A DNA stretch of 64,000 nucleotides, taken from Kribbella antibiotica. Lineage in GTDB: Bacteria > Actinomycetota > Actinomycetes > Propionibacteriales > Kribbellaceae. The notes below the pieces were generated by a model, which did not search any database, was not told the DNA's origin, and saw only the letters and a list, made by a program, of their open reading frames with translations. Position 1 is the stretch's first letter, and every line of letters starts with the position of its first letter. Shown in pieces: positions 26,233 through 33,899 of this stretch. The stretch covers positions 1-64,000 of the forward strand of contig NZ_SMKX01000033.1 in the NCBI RefSeq assembly GCF_004349055.1, read 5' to 3'. A program made the translations under genes and the position numbers.

Positions 26233-26899
26233 CCCGGGCGAGGCGGTAGCCGGAGCCGCGGACCGTGGTGATCGCCTTGCGGCCGAACGGGGTGTCCAGC
26301 TTGCGGCGCAGCGCGCTGACGTAGACCTCGATGATGTTGGGATCGCCGTCATAAGACTGATCCCAGACGTGGTCGAGGATCTGCAGCTTCGAGACGACCT
26401 GACCCGCGTTCGTCGCGAGATGCTCCAGTACGGCGTACTCCTTCGCCGTCAGCTCGATCTCGTCGGAGCCACGGAAGACCCGGTGGGCGGCCGGTTCGAC
26501 CCGGAGGTCGCCGAGCTCGATCACCGGAGCGGCACCGCGGGTCCGGCGCCGGAGCAAGGCGCGGATCCGGGCCAGCAGGACGACGTACGAGAAGGGTTTG
26601 GTCAGGTAGTCGTCGGCGCCGGTGTCGAGCCCCTCGGCCTCGTCGTACTCGCCGTCCTTCGCGGTCAGCATCAGCACCGGGACCTCGGAGCCGGCCGCGC
26701 GCAGGTCGGCGCAGACGCGGTAGCCGTTCCGGCCGGGAAGCATGATGTCGAGCAGGATCAGGTCGTATTCGCCGCTCAGCGCACGGTCGAGCCCGGTGAG
26801 CCCGTCGTACGCGACGTCCACCACGAAACCCTCGGCGACCAGCCCCTTCGCGAGCGAATTGGCCAGCCGTTTCTCGTCCTCGACGATCAGCAACCGCAT
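26222..26899 (-). CDS. OmpR/PhoB-family response regulator
   Basis: 225 aa from the ATG at 26897-26899. The receiver domain has the acidic pocket VEDE at 6-9, the phospho-acceptor D51 in LLDIMLPG, and K~100 in LTKPFSYVVLLARI. The C-terminal winged helix (~125-222) contains 'IEVYVSALRRKLD' and 'ITTVRGSGYRLAR'. It is first in the operon with the kinase and the deformylase-like gene. Three direct and one inverted GCTTCAGG copies lie 21-60 bp upstream, between it and the divergent PepSY-like gene, as expected for tandem OmpR-type binding. Confidence 0.93.
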   Translation of the reverse strand: MRLLIVEDEKRLANSLAKGLVAEGFVVDVAYDGLTGLDRALSGEYDLILLDIMLPGRNGYRVCADLRAAGSEVPVLMLTAKDGEYDEAEGLDTGADDYLTKPFSYVVLLARIRALLRRRTRGAAPVIELGDLRVEPAAHRVFRGSDEIELTAKEYAVLEHLATNAGQVVSKLQILDHVWDQSYDGDPNIIEVYVSALRRKLDTPFGRKAITTVRGSGYRLARDGG

Positions 26900-26920
26900 G
26901 CCCCCAGCCTGCCAGACCCA

Positions 26921-26959
26921 CCTGAAGCCCGCTTCAGGTTGCTTCAGGACGGCTTCAGG
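26921..26959. promoter_or_regulatory. Candidate response-regulator binding array: GCTTCAGG x3 plus one inverted copy
   Basis: GCTTCAGG occurs at 26931, 26941 and 26952, with spacing of 10 and 11 bp, one helical turn. It also occurs inverted (CCTGAAGC) at 26921-26928. The array sits in the divergent promoter between the regulator gene and the PepSY-like gene, so it could control both. Confidence 0.65.
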
Positions 26960-27013
26960 CAGGGACGGCAGTGTCTGGGGTGTCAACAAGTTCCCCGACC
27001 GAAAGGCCTCCTG

Positions 27014-27448
27014 ATGAAGCGCCTCGCACTGATCGCCACCACCGCCGTCGTCCTGACCGCCGGGGGCGTCGCCACCGCGTACGCCGTCCAGTCCGACAAC
27101 ACGCCCACCACCAGCCCGACCTCGAGCCCGTCGGCCAGCAGCTCGACCGGTGTCCCGACCGGCTCGCTGACCGCCGCGAAGGCCGTCGAGCAGGCGCTGA
27201 AGGACGTCCCGGGTGGCGTCGTCACCGACGTCGACTGGGACAACCCCAATTGGGAGCTCGACGTGCACACCACGGCCGGCTGGCGCGAGCTGAGCTACGA
27301 CGCCAACGGCAAGCTCCTCTCCAACCGCGTCGACAACAACAACTCCGACGACCGGGCCGACGACCGCACCGATGACCACGGCGACGACAGCGGTCGCGAC
27401 AGCGCCGACGACCGTAACGACGACCGCCCGGGCCACGACGACAACTGA
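27014..27448 (+). CDS. Exported PepSY-like protein with Asp-rich tail
   Basis: 144 aa from the ATG at 27014. The signal peptide is MKRLALIATTAVVLTAGGVA, and a Ser/Thr/Pro linker follows. Residues ~55-105 are a PepSY-like module ('AAKAVEQALKDVPGGVVTDV' then 'DWDNPNWELDVHT'). The tail is almost all Asp, Arg, Asn and His (DDRADDRTDDHGDDSGRDSA). The Asp-rich tail mirrors the Asp-rich loop of the divergent sensor kinase. Both could bind cations, and this protein could be a periplasmic accessory or target of the two-component system. A strong terminator follows. Confidence 0.8.
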   Translation: MKRLALIATTAVVLTAGGVATAYAVQSDNTPTTSPTSSPSASSSTGVPTGSLTAAKAVEQALKDVPGGVVTDVDWDNPNWELDVHTTAGWRELSYDANGKLLSNRVDNNNSDDRADDRTDDHGDDSGRDSADDRNDDRPGHDDN

Positions 27449-27478
27449 CCCAGCGCCGTACCTGAGCAACCCCTCCGA

Positions 27479-27512
27479 AGCGAGCCGGCCGATCCCCCTC
27501 GGCCGGCTCGCT
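27479..27512 (+). terminator. Intrinsic terminator after the PepSY-like gene
   Basis: A perfect 14-bp stem (AGCGAGCCGGCCGA / TCGGCCGGCTCGCT) with a 6-nt loop is followed by CGGTTCGT. It ends the PepSY-like transcript before the MFS gene. Confidence 0.85.
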
Positions 27513-27570
27513 CGGTTCGTACGGCGAGACGCCTCCGCACCGGACGGCGGTAGCGGATAACGTTTGCAGG

Positions 27571-28785
27571 GTGTTCGACCGGCCCGAGTCCGCACTACGA
27601 ATCGTCGCCCGGTCGAAGTTCTACCGCGCGGCCTTCTTGTCGTTGCTGATCGCCGGGATCGGGATGTCAGCGGCGACTCCGCAGCTGACGCTGTTCCTGG
27701 TGCGTGATCTCGGTACGCCGCTGCCCGTGGCCGGCCTTTACTACGTCACCAACCTCGCGTCGCCGATCGCCGGATATCTACTCGGCCGCCTCTCCGACCG
27801 CAGCCACGACCGCCTCCGTCTGCTGCGGATCTGCGCGGTCATCGGCACAGTCGGCTGGCTCGCAATGGCGTCGACCAATGCGGTCTGGCAACCATTCGTG
27901 ATCAGTGTCGTCGTACTGAGCATCGGCGGCGGAGCGATGGCGCAGCTCTTCGCCGCCTGCCGCGACGAGCTCAGCCGCAACCCGACCCGAGCCGACAACC
28001 GCGTGGTCGCAACCGTCCGCATGGGCTTCACCGTCGGCTGGATCCTCGGCCCGGTCCTCGGCAGCTGGTACGGCGGCCTGTTCGGCCTCCGCTCGCTGTT
28101 GATCGCGACCGCGATCTGCGTGTTCGCGCAGATCATCCCGTTCGGTCGCCAGCACGTCGAGCGCTACCAAGCGCCGAAGCCAGTCCTGCGGGCACCCGGC
28201 AAGCGCGAGATCACCCACATGCTGCCGCTGCTCGCCTTCACCGCAGTCTGCGTGCTGGCGATGACCGGCGACACCATCAAGTTCGGCTACCTACCGATCT
28301 ACATGGCCGACGAGCTCCACCTGTCCGACGGGGTCCGCGGCGCCGTCATCGGCATCCAGCCCCTGATCGAACTCCTCCTGCTCCCGGTAGTCGCCCGCCT
28401 GGCCGACCGGTACGGCGGACTACCCGTGATGACCGGCGGCGTCGTACTGGGTCTGGGCGGCAACCTCGCTTTCGCCACCAGCACCGGCGTCGGCATGCTC
28501 TTCCTCGGCCAAGCCCTGACCGCAGGTCTGTGGGCCTGCGTCGCCGCCATCGGCGTCTCGATCGCCCAGGACCTCTACCCCGAACGCGTCGGTACGGCGT
28601 CCGGTGTCTTCCTCGGCGCCATCCCGGTCGGCTCAGCCATCGGCGGCGCGATCGGCGGCATCGGCGTCGCCGCCATCGGCCTCCCCCAAGTCTTCTTCGT
28701 CCCCGCGGTCCTCACCAGCCTCGCGATCGTCGGCTTCATAATCCTCAGCATCCAAACCCACCGCGCAACCGCGGCCCCGAACTGA
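27571..28785 (+). CDS. MFS transporter, sugar-efflux (SET)-like
   Basis: 404 aa from a GTG at 27571. Twelve hydrophobic segments are visible. The loop 2-3 MFS motif reads GRLSDRSHDRLRLL, and the matching loop 8-9 motif reads ARLADRYGG. The N-terminal sequence 'SAATPQLTLFLVRDLGTPLP' and the central 'DTIKFGYLPIYMADELHLSD' resemble sugar efflux transporters of the SetA/SotB type. It probably exports sugars or glycosides by proton antiport; substrate unproven. It is followed by the palindromic repeat cluster. Confidence 0.82.
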   Translation: MFDRPESALRIVARSKFYRAAFLSLLIAGIGMSAATPQLTLFLVRDLGTPLPVAGLYYVTNLASPIAGYLLGRLSDRSHDRLRLLRICAVIGTVGWLAMASTNAVWQPFVISVVVLSIGGGAMAQLFAACRDELSRNPTRADNRVVATVRMGFTVGWILGPVLGSWYGGLFGLRSLLIATAICVFAQIIPFGRQHVERYQAPKPVLRAPGKREITHMLPLLAFTAVCVLAMTGDTIKFGYLPIYMADELHLSDGVRGAVIGIQPLIELLLLPVVARLADRYGGLPVMTGGVVLGLGGNLAFATSTGVGMLFLGQALTAGLWACVAAIGVSIAQDLYPERVGTASGVFLGAIPVGSAIGGAIGGIGVAAIGLPQVFFVPAVLTSLAIVGFIILSIQTHRATAAPN

Positions 28786-28806
28786 GCCGCCGCAACGCCC
28801 GCACCA

Positions 28807-29187
28807 CCTTGAGCACCAACCCCATCTTTGAGAACCCACCAACCACCCCAGGCCCGCAAAAACGATCGATGGATCCCCAAAGTCGACCCCCACCCCCAAA
28901 GAGCAGCCAACCCACCTTTGGGCAGGAACGGCGACCTTGGGCACGGCGGGCGACTTTGGGTACGCACCAACCACGGAATGAGCCTGGAAACGGTTGATGG
29001 GTTCCCAAAGATGAGCCCGCGGGCGCCTCACCTTCGACGCAGCGGGTGCCGGACGAGCCTTGAGCACGGGTCAGGCATTCCGCCCGCCCGAAAATGACTG
29101 ACGCGGACTCAAAGCGCCGTACGCGATCAGCTTTGAGCACCGGCCAGGCATTTCGGGTGGCCGCGAATGGCTGGTGGGGGCTCAAAG
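28807..29187. repeat. Cluster of 19-bp units forming 57-bp imperfect palindromes (fills a 404-bp intergenic gap)
   Basis: Forward units begin YTTTGRG or CCTTGRG at 28807, 28826, 28916, 28935, 28954, 29058 and 29131. Inverted units end CYCAAAG at 28882, 28901, 29010, 29114 and 29187. In four cases (28826-28882, 28954-29010, 29058-29114, 29131-29187) the pair spans exactly 57 bp, i.e. a 19-bp arm, a 19-bp centre and a 19-bp arm. Adjacent forward units are 19 bp apart. The arm consensus is roughly CTTTGRGNACCCRYCARCC. The spacing between elements is not a multiple of three, so the overlapping minus-strand frames are not a real protein. Confidence 0.7.
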
Positions 29188-29189
29188 GG

Positions 29190-29942
29190 TTAGGCGTTGT
29201 AGCCGCCGTGGGCGTCTAGGACGGCGCCGGTCACGTAGGACGCGGTGGGGCCGGCCAGGAAGGTGATGGCGGCGGCGATTTCGTCGGGGTGGCCTACGCG
29301 CTGGATGGAGAGGCCGGAGAGGAGGATCTTGAGGACCTCGGGGTCGGGGGCCATGCCGCTTTCCATCAGGCCGGCTTCGACGACGTTGGCGGTGATGCCG
29401 CGGGGGCCGAGGTCGCGGGCGGCGCCGAGGGTGTAGCGCTCGATGCCGGACTTGGTCGCGGAGTAGTCGGCCAGTCCGGGCACCCCGACTCGCGAGCCGA
29501 GACCCGAGCTGATGGTGATGATTCGGCCATTGTCGCGGAGGACCTTGGCCGCGGCGCGGATGACGGCGATCACGCCGAGGTAGTTGACCGCGTGCATCCG
29601 GTCGAGGGCTGCGACATCCGCGTCCGGGTCGTCGATCTTCCGGCCCTGCTCAACCGAGATGGCCGCGTTGTTCACCAGGATGTCCAGCCCGCCATACGCG
29701 GCAACAACCTCATCAATCAGTACGGCGGCCTGTGCCGTGTCCGCGTGGTCGACCTGGAACGCAACCGCCTTCGCGCCGAGCGCCTGCACCTCGTCGACCA
29801 CACCCTGCGCCTGCTCCGCGGAACTCACATAAGTGAACGCGATATCCGCACCTTGAGCGGCCAGCTGCCGCACCGTCGCCGCGCCCAGCCCACGGGATCC
29901 TCCGGTGACCAACGCAACCTTGCCTGCCAGTGCCTTACTCAT
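29190..29942 (-). CDS. Short-chain dehydrogenase/reductase
   Basis: 250 aa from the ATG at 29940-29942, 5 nt after GAGGAG; a GTG two codons earlier is less likely. It has ALVTGGSRGLGAATVRQL (cofactor loop), LVNNAAIS, ISSGLGSR and the catalytic Tyr and Lys in 'DYSATKSGIERYTLGAARDL'. It is a full-length classical SDR of the FabG-like group ending AVLDAHGGYNA. It is divergent from an Rrf2 regulator, with twin operators between them, so its expression is probably controlled by that repressor. Confidence 0.9.
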   Translation of the reverse strand: MSKALAGKVALVTGGSRGLGAATVRQLAAQGADIAFTYVSSAEQAQGVVDEVQALGAKAVAFQVDHADTAQAAVLIDEVVAAYGGLDILVNNAAISVEQGRKIDDPDADVAALDRMHAVNYLGVIAVIRAAAKVLRDNGRIITISSGLGSRVGVPGLADYSATKSGIERYTLGAARDLGPRGITANVVEAGLMESGMAPDPEVLKILLSGLSIQRVGHPDEIAAAITFLAGPTASYVTGAVLDAHGGYNA

Positions 29943-29957
29943 ATTCACTCCTCAGTC

Positions 29958-30003
29958 GTAACAAAGATGGTTACTTCAAACTCAAGGTAACATACTTAGT
30001 TAC
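29958..30003. promoter_or_regulatory. Twin Rrf2-type operators GTAAC-N7-GTTAC
   Basis: Two copies of the same inverted repeat, GTAAC-N7-GTTAC, lie at 29958-29974 and 29987-30003, 29 bp centre to centre. They occupy the whole divergent promoter between the SDR and the Rrf2 gene. Exact arm identity and identical spacing make this a convincing operator pair. Confidence 0.75.
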
Positions 30004-30020
30004 AACGGCAAGGAGGGGTG

Positions 30021-30455
30021 ATGAGTGCAAACAGCAGGCTGACCATCGCAGCGCACGCGCTGGCCTGGATCGGCCTCTACCAGCGCCAAGGGCACGAGGT
30101 CGCCACCTCCGAGCAGATCGCCAGCAGCGCGAACACCAACCCGGTCGTCATCCGCCGGCTCCTCGGCGAGCTCCGCGCGGCCGGCCTGGTCGAGTCCCGC
30201 CGCGGCGTCGGCGCCGGCTGGACCCTGACCCGCGACCTCAAAAAAATGACACTGCTCGACGTGTACGACGCCATCGAGCCGGGCCCGTTGTTCGCACTGC
30301 ACCGTGCCAGCCCCGACGAGGGCTGCGTCATCGGCCATGGCATCCAGCCCGCGCTCCAGGACGTCTACGCCGGCATCGAGTGCACCGTCCGGACCGAGCT
30401 CAGCAAAACGACACTCGAAGACGTCCTCCAGGCAGTCCTCGCCGTCCCGCGCTGA
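30021..30455 (+). CDS. Rrf2-family transcriptional regulator
   Basis: 144 aa from the ATG at 30021, 4 nt after AGGAGG; the GTG at 30018 is too close. The winged helix is 'NSRLTIAAHALAWIGLYQRQ' then 'VATSEQIASSANTNPVVIRR' and 'LLGELRAAGLVESRRGVGAG'. It has only one Cys pair in the C-terminal half (DEGCVIGHG and GIECTVRTEL), not the three-Cys Fe-S cluster set of IscR, so it is closer to the YwnA/redox or ligand-responsive Rrf2 group. It is divergent from an SDR, with two matching operators between them. Confidence 0.9.
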   Translation: MSANSRLTIAAHALAWIGLYQRQGHEVATSEQIASSANTNPVVIRRLLGELRAAGLVESRRGVGAGWTLTRDLKKMTLLDVYDAIEPGPLFALHRASPDEGCVIGHGIQPALQDVYAGIECTVRTELSKTTLEDVLQAVLAVPR

Positions 30456-30477
30456 TCGGTATGCAAGTCTTGAGATC

Positions 30478-31197
30478 ATGGCGGACGACCCAGAGCTGAG
30501 CCGGTATCGATTGATCCGTGGCCTGATGATCGCGGCGGCCGTGCTCTACTGCAGCCTGCTCCTGGAGGCGGCCGCAGGATTCCCGCTCAACCTCCATGAC
30601 TCGATGCTCAGCGACCTGGCCGCGCTGGATCAGCCCACCAATCTCTACGCGCGCGGCATGGACCTGACGACCGGGATCCTGCTGGTTCTGGTGCCGATCC
30701 TCGCCCGCCAGACCGCGCGGCGGCACCGCGATGTCGCTGCGCTCCTGATCAGTACGGCGCTCTTCGGCATCGGGACCATGTTCAGCGTCTTCCTGCCGCT
30801 GGACTGCGCACCGTCCCTGAGCCAGGCCTGCCTGGAGTCCGAGGACAGCGGCCGGGCAGGCATGGCCTTGGTCCTCCACGCGACGTTCTCAACCGTCGCC
30901 GGAGTCGGTTGCGTAGCGATGGCGTTCTTCATCCTCGTCGTGCTCCGACGCACCGGCTGGACCGGCCCGCGCCGGCTGACCGCCGCCGTACTGGCCGGAG
31001 CGAGCCTGATCAGTCAGATCTGGCTCGTCATCGCGATCGGCATCCAGGAGCTGAAGGGCGACGAGGCCCATCAGCCCGGGATCATTCAGCGGGTTTCGGT
31101 GGTGCTGGTTTGTCTGATGCTGGCGACGGTGACTCCGGGGCTGAAGCAGGCGCTGCTGCCGTCCCGCTCTCTCCAACCGGCGGGTCAACCGGGCTGA
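30478..31197 (+). CDS. DUF998 family membrane protein
   Basis: 239 aa from the ATG at 30478. Six hydrophobic segments are visible, including 'IAAAVLYCSLLLEAAAGFPL', LTTGILLVLVPILA and VLVCLMLATVTPGL. The pattern with 'LHDSMLSDLAALDQPTNLYA' after the first helix and 'FLPLDCAPSLSQACLESEDS' in a loop is usual for DUF998 proteins. No function is established for them. The last 116 bp overlap, tail to tail, the coding end of the YfhO gene, an unusually long overlap. Confidence 0.75.
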   Translation: MADDPELSRYRLIRGLMIAAAVLYCSLLLEAAAGFPLNLHDSMLSDLAALDQPTNLYARGMDLTTGILLVLVPILARQTARRHRDVAALLISTALFGIGTMFSVFLPLDCAPSLSQACLESEDSGRAGMALVLHATFSTVAGVGCVAMAFFILVVLRRTGWTGPRRLTAAVLAGASLISQIWLVIAIGIQELKGDEAHQPGIIQRVSVVLVCLMLATVTPGLKQALLPSRSLQPAGQPG

Positions 31198-33757
31198 AGA
31201 CGATCGGCCGTGCCGCGAGACGCAGCCGACGGCGGCGCAAGAATTCCAGTACGGCGACCGTCAGCAGCAGGAGGCCGAGTCCAGCTGCCCCGCCCACCAG
31301 GCCGAGTCGCAGACCAGCCGGGTGATAGTCGCACGACACCTTGCTGGCCGAGCGACCAACCGGCATAGCCATCAGGCCAGCCATCTGGGTCGGCTTCCGG
31401 AACGCCTGGCCGTCCACCTGACAGCGCCAGCCCGGCGTGCGGACGACGCTCATGACGACCGTCCCGCGGGTCCGCGGGTTCAGCTTGATGTCGATGCTGT
31501 GTCCGCCGACGTGGGTCTCGGCCGGTTGGCTCTGCCGGAGCAGGTTGACCGCGGCATCGAGCTTGGTGCGGTCGAGACAGCCGAGCGGCCGATCCGGCAA
31601 CTGGGTCGACTCCGGCACCCGCAGCGTGACCTCAACCGCGCCGCTCGGACCCGTCGTACTGACTCGGCGCATCGGTGCGCCGCGGAAAATACCGGGCCGC
31701 TTCGCGCCGGTCGTCAGGTTGACCGTCCACTTGTGACCGTCGACCAGCGAGTCACCGACAAACTCGGGCCCGAACAGGTAAACCTCGGTCCCCGGCTTGC
31801 ACCGAGCGGTCAGCCGGAACGTGCCCGGCTTCTCCAGCCCTTGCGGCTGGTTGATCGTGAGGACTCCCGGCCGCTTGTCGCTGACCGTGACCTGCGAACC
31901 CTCGTCGATGTATGCCCGCAGCTTCGGCGTCTCATAGACACTCGCGCCGAGCGCGGTCTCCTGCAGACCCCACGGCCCGCCGAGCCCCGAAATCCACGGT
32001 CGTAGCGGGCGGACCGAGACGAACGGGCCGACCTGGCTGCGGGCCAACTGCAGCTCGCCCTTGGGGTCCAGCGTCAGCCGGCCACCCATCGCGAAGACCG
32101 CGTCGACCACCGGGTTCACCGGATCGACGATCGACCGGCCGAACGCCGAGTATCCGAAGCCGAGGTTGAGCAGCTCCTGGGTGAGCTCGTCCGGAATCGT
32201 CGAGCTGTAGTACTCCGGCCCCTCGCCGCCGATCAGCATCGGGTCATTGACGGTGGTGAACGCTCCCGGCGACACGCGTTGCCGCGGCCAGTCGTTGTCC
32301 CCCATCACCAGCGCCCGACTGGTCTCCTGCCGAGCTGCCCAGGCCCGTCCGGTGTAGTACTTCTCGCCCCGGTGCGCCTCGATCGCGTACGACGACGCGC
32401 CCGCCTCGACGAGCACCGCGGCAACCAGCACGCCGGCGGCAATTCGCCGTACCAACTGCTGTGGCTTCCACCGCGTGACCACCCAGGCCGCAATCGCCAG
32501 GAACCCGACCACCGGTACGGCGACCGCCGTGACTGCGGTCGATGTCCAGTTGTTCCACGCGAAGGCCCACAGCGCGGCCAGGAAAACCGCCGGTATGACG
32601 ACTGTCGACACATGGCGAATGCCCGTGGCCACCGACATCCAGCCGGCGATCACGATCAACCCGGCGATGACGAAGGCCTGCCGGAACGGGTTGCCGTTCG
32701 GCGCGTCGAACCCGTGCCAGATCATGTGCGTGATGGTGATCTGCATGCTGGCGATCGCCAGCAGGATGGCCACCGACCAGACGATTCGCTCGCGCAGTGC
32801 AATCTTCCAGTTGAAGGGGAAGCTCAGCGCGAGGAGCAGCATCACGGTCCCGACGGCCAGGCCGGGGGTCTTCCCGACCCCCTCGGTTCCAGGCAGCAGC
32901 CGGCCGAAGAAGTACAGCCAGCCGATCGGATGGAAGGTTTCGTCCGGGCTCGGCCGTGCGTAGCCGACCGATTTGAAGGTTGGCACCAACAGCGGCGCGG
33001 ACAGCGCGATCCCGACCACTACCGCGATCAGGCAGCGCACCGCACCGCCGATCCGGCGCGCCCAGTCGCCGCCGTCCGGATCACCCAGGACGCGCGCGAC
33101 CACCACGATCGCCGCCCCGAGCGAGGCCATGTAGACGGTGTAGAAGTGCGAGTACCAGAACAGGGCGATGACGAACGGCGAGACGATCATCGACGGCAGT
33201 GAGCGGTTCTTCCAGATCCACTCGCAGAGCAGGCAGATCACCGGGAACGCGATCAGGCCGTACAGCCAGCCGGTCATGTAGCCGCCGTCGTCGATCGCCC
33301 AACCGCAGGTCGCGTACGAGACACCGGCGATCCCGGCCAGCCAGGCCGGTCCGCTCGGGCGCAGCTTCCGCAGGTACGCCGTCATGGCCGCCGCGGCGCA
33401 CGCAATCGCGGTCGCCGAGATCACGTACAGCGCAAGGTCGATCTTGTCGCGCGGGAACAGCAGCACGATCCAGGACAGCGCGGCCCCGTTGTAGGCCATG
33501 AAGTCGCCGATGTACGGAACGCCGTACCCACTGGACCAGTTGAAGAAGAAGTCACCCGGCGCCGCGCCGGTCATGATGTCGCGCAGATGCGCGTGCATCG
33601 GGATGAACTGCTGCCCCAGATCCAGGATGTTGCGCGGGATGTGGCCGAACGGATAGCTACCGCGGATGATCCCGCCGGCGATGTACGCGAGCGCAGCCGC
33701 CAGTGCCGCCACCGGCACTGCCAACCATCCGCGCCCTCGCCCCTGGGCTGCCGCCAT
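31082..33757 (-). CDS. YfhO-family membrane protein (GT-C type glycosyltransferase fold)
   Basis: 891 aa with about 12-13 membrane helices in the first ~470 residues, a ~330-residue extracytoplasmic beta-rich domain, one more helix (~815-840) and a Pro/Ala/Ser-rich tail. The N-terminal region 'FGHIPRNILDLGQQFIPMHA' has the acidic residue at the first loop typical of YfhO/GT-C enzymes. 'WSSGYGVPYIGDFMAYNGAA' and 'GWAIDDGGYMTGWLYGLIAF' are also family-like. YfhO of Bacillus glycosylates lipoteichoic acid using lipid-linked sugars; here the target would be another cell-envelope polymer. It overlaps DUF998 at the 3' end. Confidence 0.82.
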   Translation of the reverse strand: MAAAQGRGRGWLAVPVAALAAALAYIAGGIIRGSYPFGHIPRNILDLGQQFIPMHAHLRDIMTGAAPGDFFFNWSSGYGVPYIGDFMAYNGAALSWIVLLFPRDKIDLALYVISATAIACAAAAMTAYLRKLRPSGPAWLAGIAGVSYATCGWAIDDGGYMTGWLYGLIAFPVICLLCEWIWKNRSLPSMIVSPFVIALFWYSHFYTVYMASLGAAIVVVARVLGDPDGGDWARRIGGAVRCLIAVVVGIALSAPLLVPTFKSVGYARPSPDETFHPIGWLYFFGRLLPGTEGVGKTPGLAVGTVMLLLALSFPFNWKIALRERIVWSVAILLAIASMQITITHMIWHGFDAPNGNPFRQAFVIAGLIVIAGWMSVATGIRHVSTVVIPAVFLAALWAFAWNNWTSTAVTAVAVPVVGFLAIAAWVVTRWKPQQLVRRIAAGVLVAAVLVEAGASSYAIEAHRGEKYYTGRAWAARQETSRALVMGDNDWPRQRVSPGAFTTVNDPMLIGGEGPEYYSSTIPDELTQELLNLGFGYSAFGRSIVDPVNPVVDAVFAMGGRLTLDPKGELQLARSQVGPFVSVRPLRPWISGLGGPWGLQETALGASVYETPKLRAYIDEGSQVTVSDKRPGVLTINQPQGLEKPGTFRLTARCKPGTEVYLFGPEFVGDSLVDGHKWTVNLTTGAKRPGIFRGAPMRRVSTTGPSGAVEVTLRVPESTQLPDRPLGCLDRTKLDAAVNLLRQSQPAETHVGGHSIDIKLNPRTRGTVVMSVVRTPGWRCQVDGQAFRKPTQMAGLMAMPVGRSASKVSCDYHPAGLRLGLVGGAAGLGLLLLTVAVLEFLRRRRLRLAARPIVFSPVDPPVGESGTAAAPASAPESPSPASDKPAPPKPAE

Positions 33758-33762
33758 CAGTC

Positions 33763-33828
33763 TTCATCCCTCGCTCGTGACCCCGCTGCGCCGTCCGACC
33801 TTATCCGAGAGGCGGAGCGAGGGATGAA
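33763..33828. promoter_or_regulatory. 14-bp inverted repeat flanking the YfhO promoter
   Basis: TTCATCCCTCGCTC (33763-33776) and GAGCGAGGGATGAA (33815-33828) are perfect inverted copies 38 bp apart, in the 142-bp gap between the siderophore operon end and the YfhO start. The near copy contains the YfhO ribosome-binding region. It may be a looped operator or a duplicated leader; no clear siderophore-operon terminator is seen here. Confidence 0.4.
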
Positions 33829-33899
33829 AGTTGCCCTGCACAAGCAGGTACTTCCCCTATTTCTCCGACAATGCCGTCGGGAACCAACGGTAGACCGCT

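Noticed and set aside
26233-26352. 40-residue extension of the histidine kinase
   Set aside because: Lies inside the response-regulator gene; the ATG at 26230-26232 gives a normal kinase start before the first helix.
28633-29185. Overlapping minus-strand frames with Trp/Phe-rich repeats in the MFS/SDR gap
   Set aside because: The repeated peptides come from the 19/57-bp DNA palindromes; element spacing (e.g. 73 bp) breaks frame, so this is a DNA repeat, not a protein.
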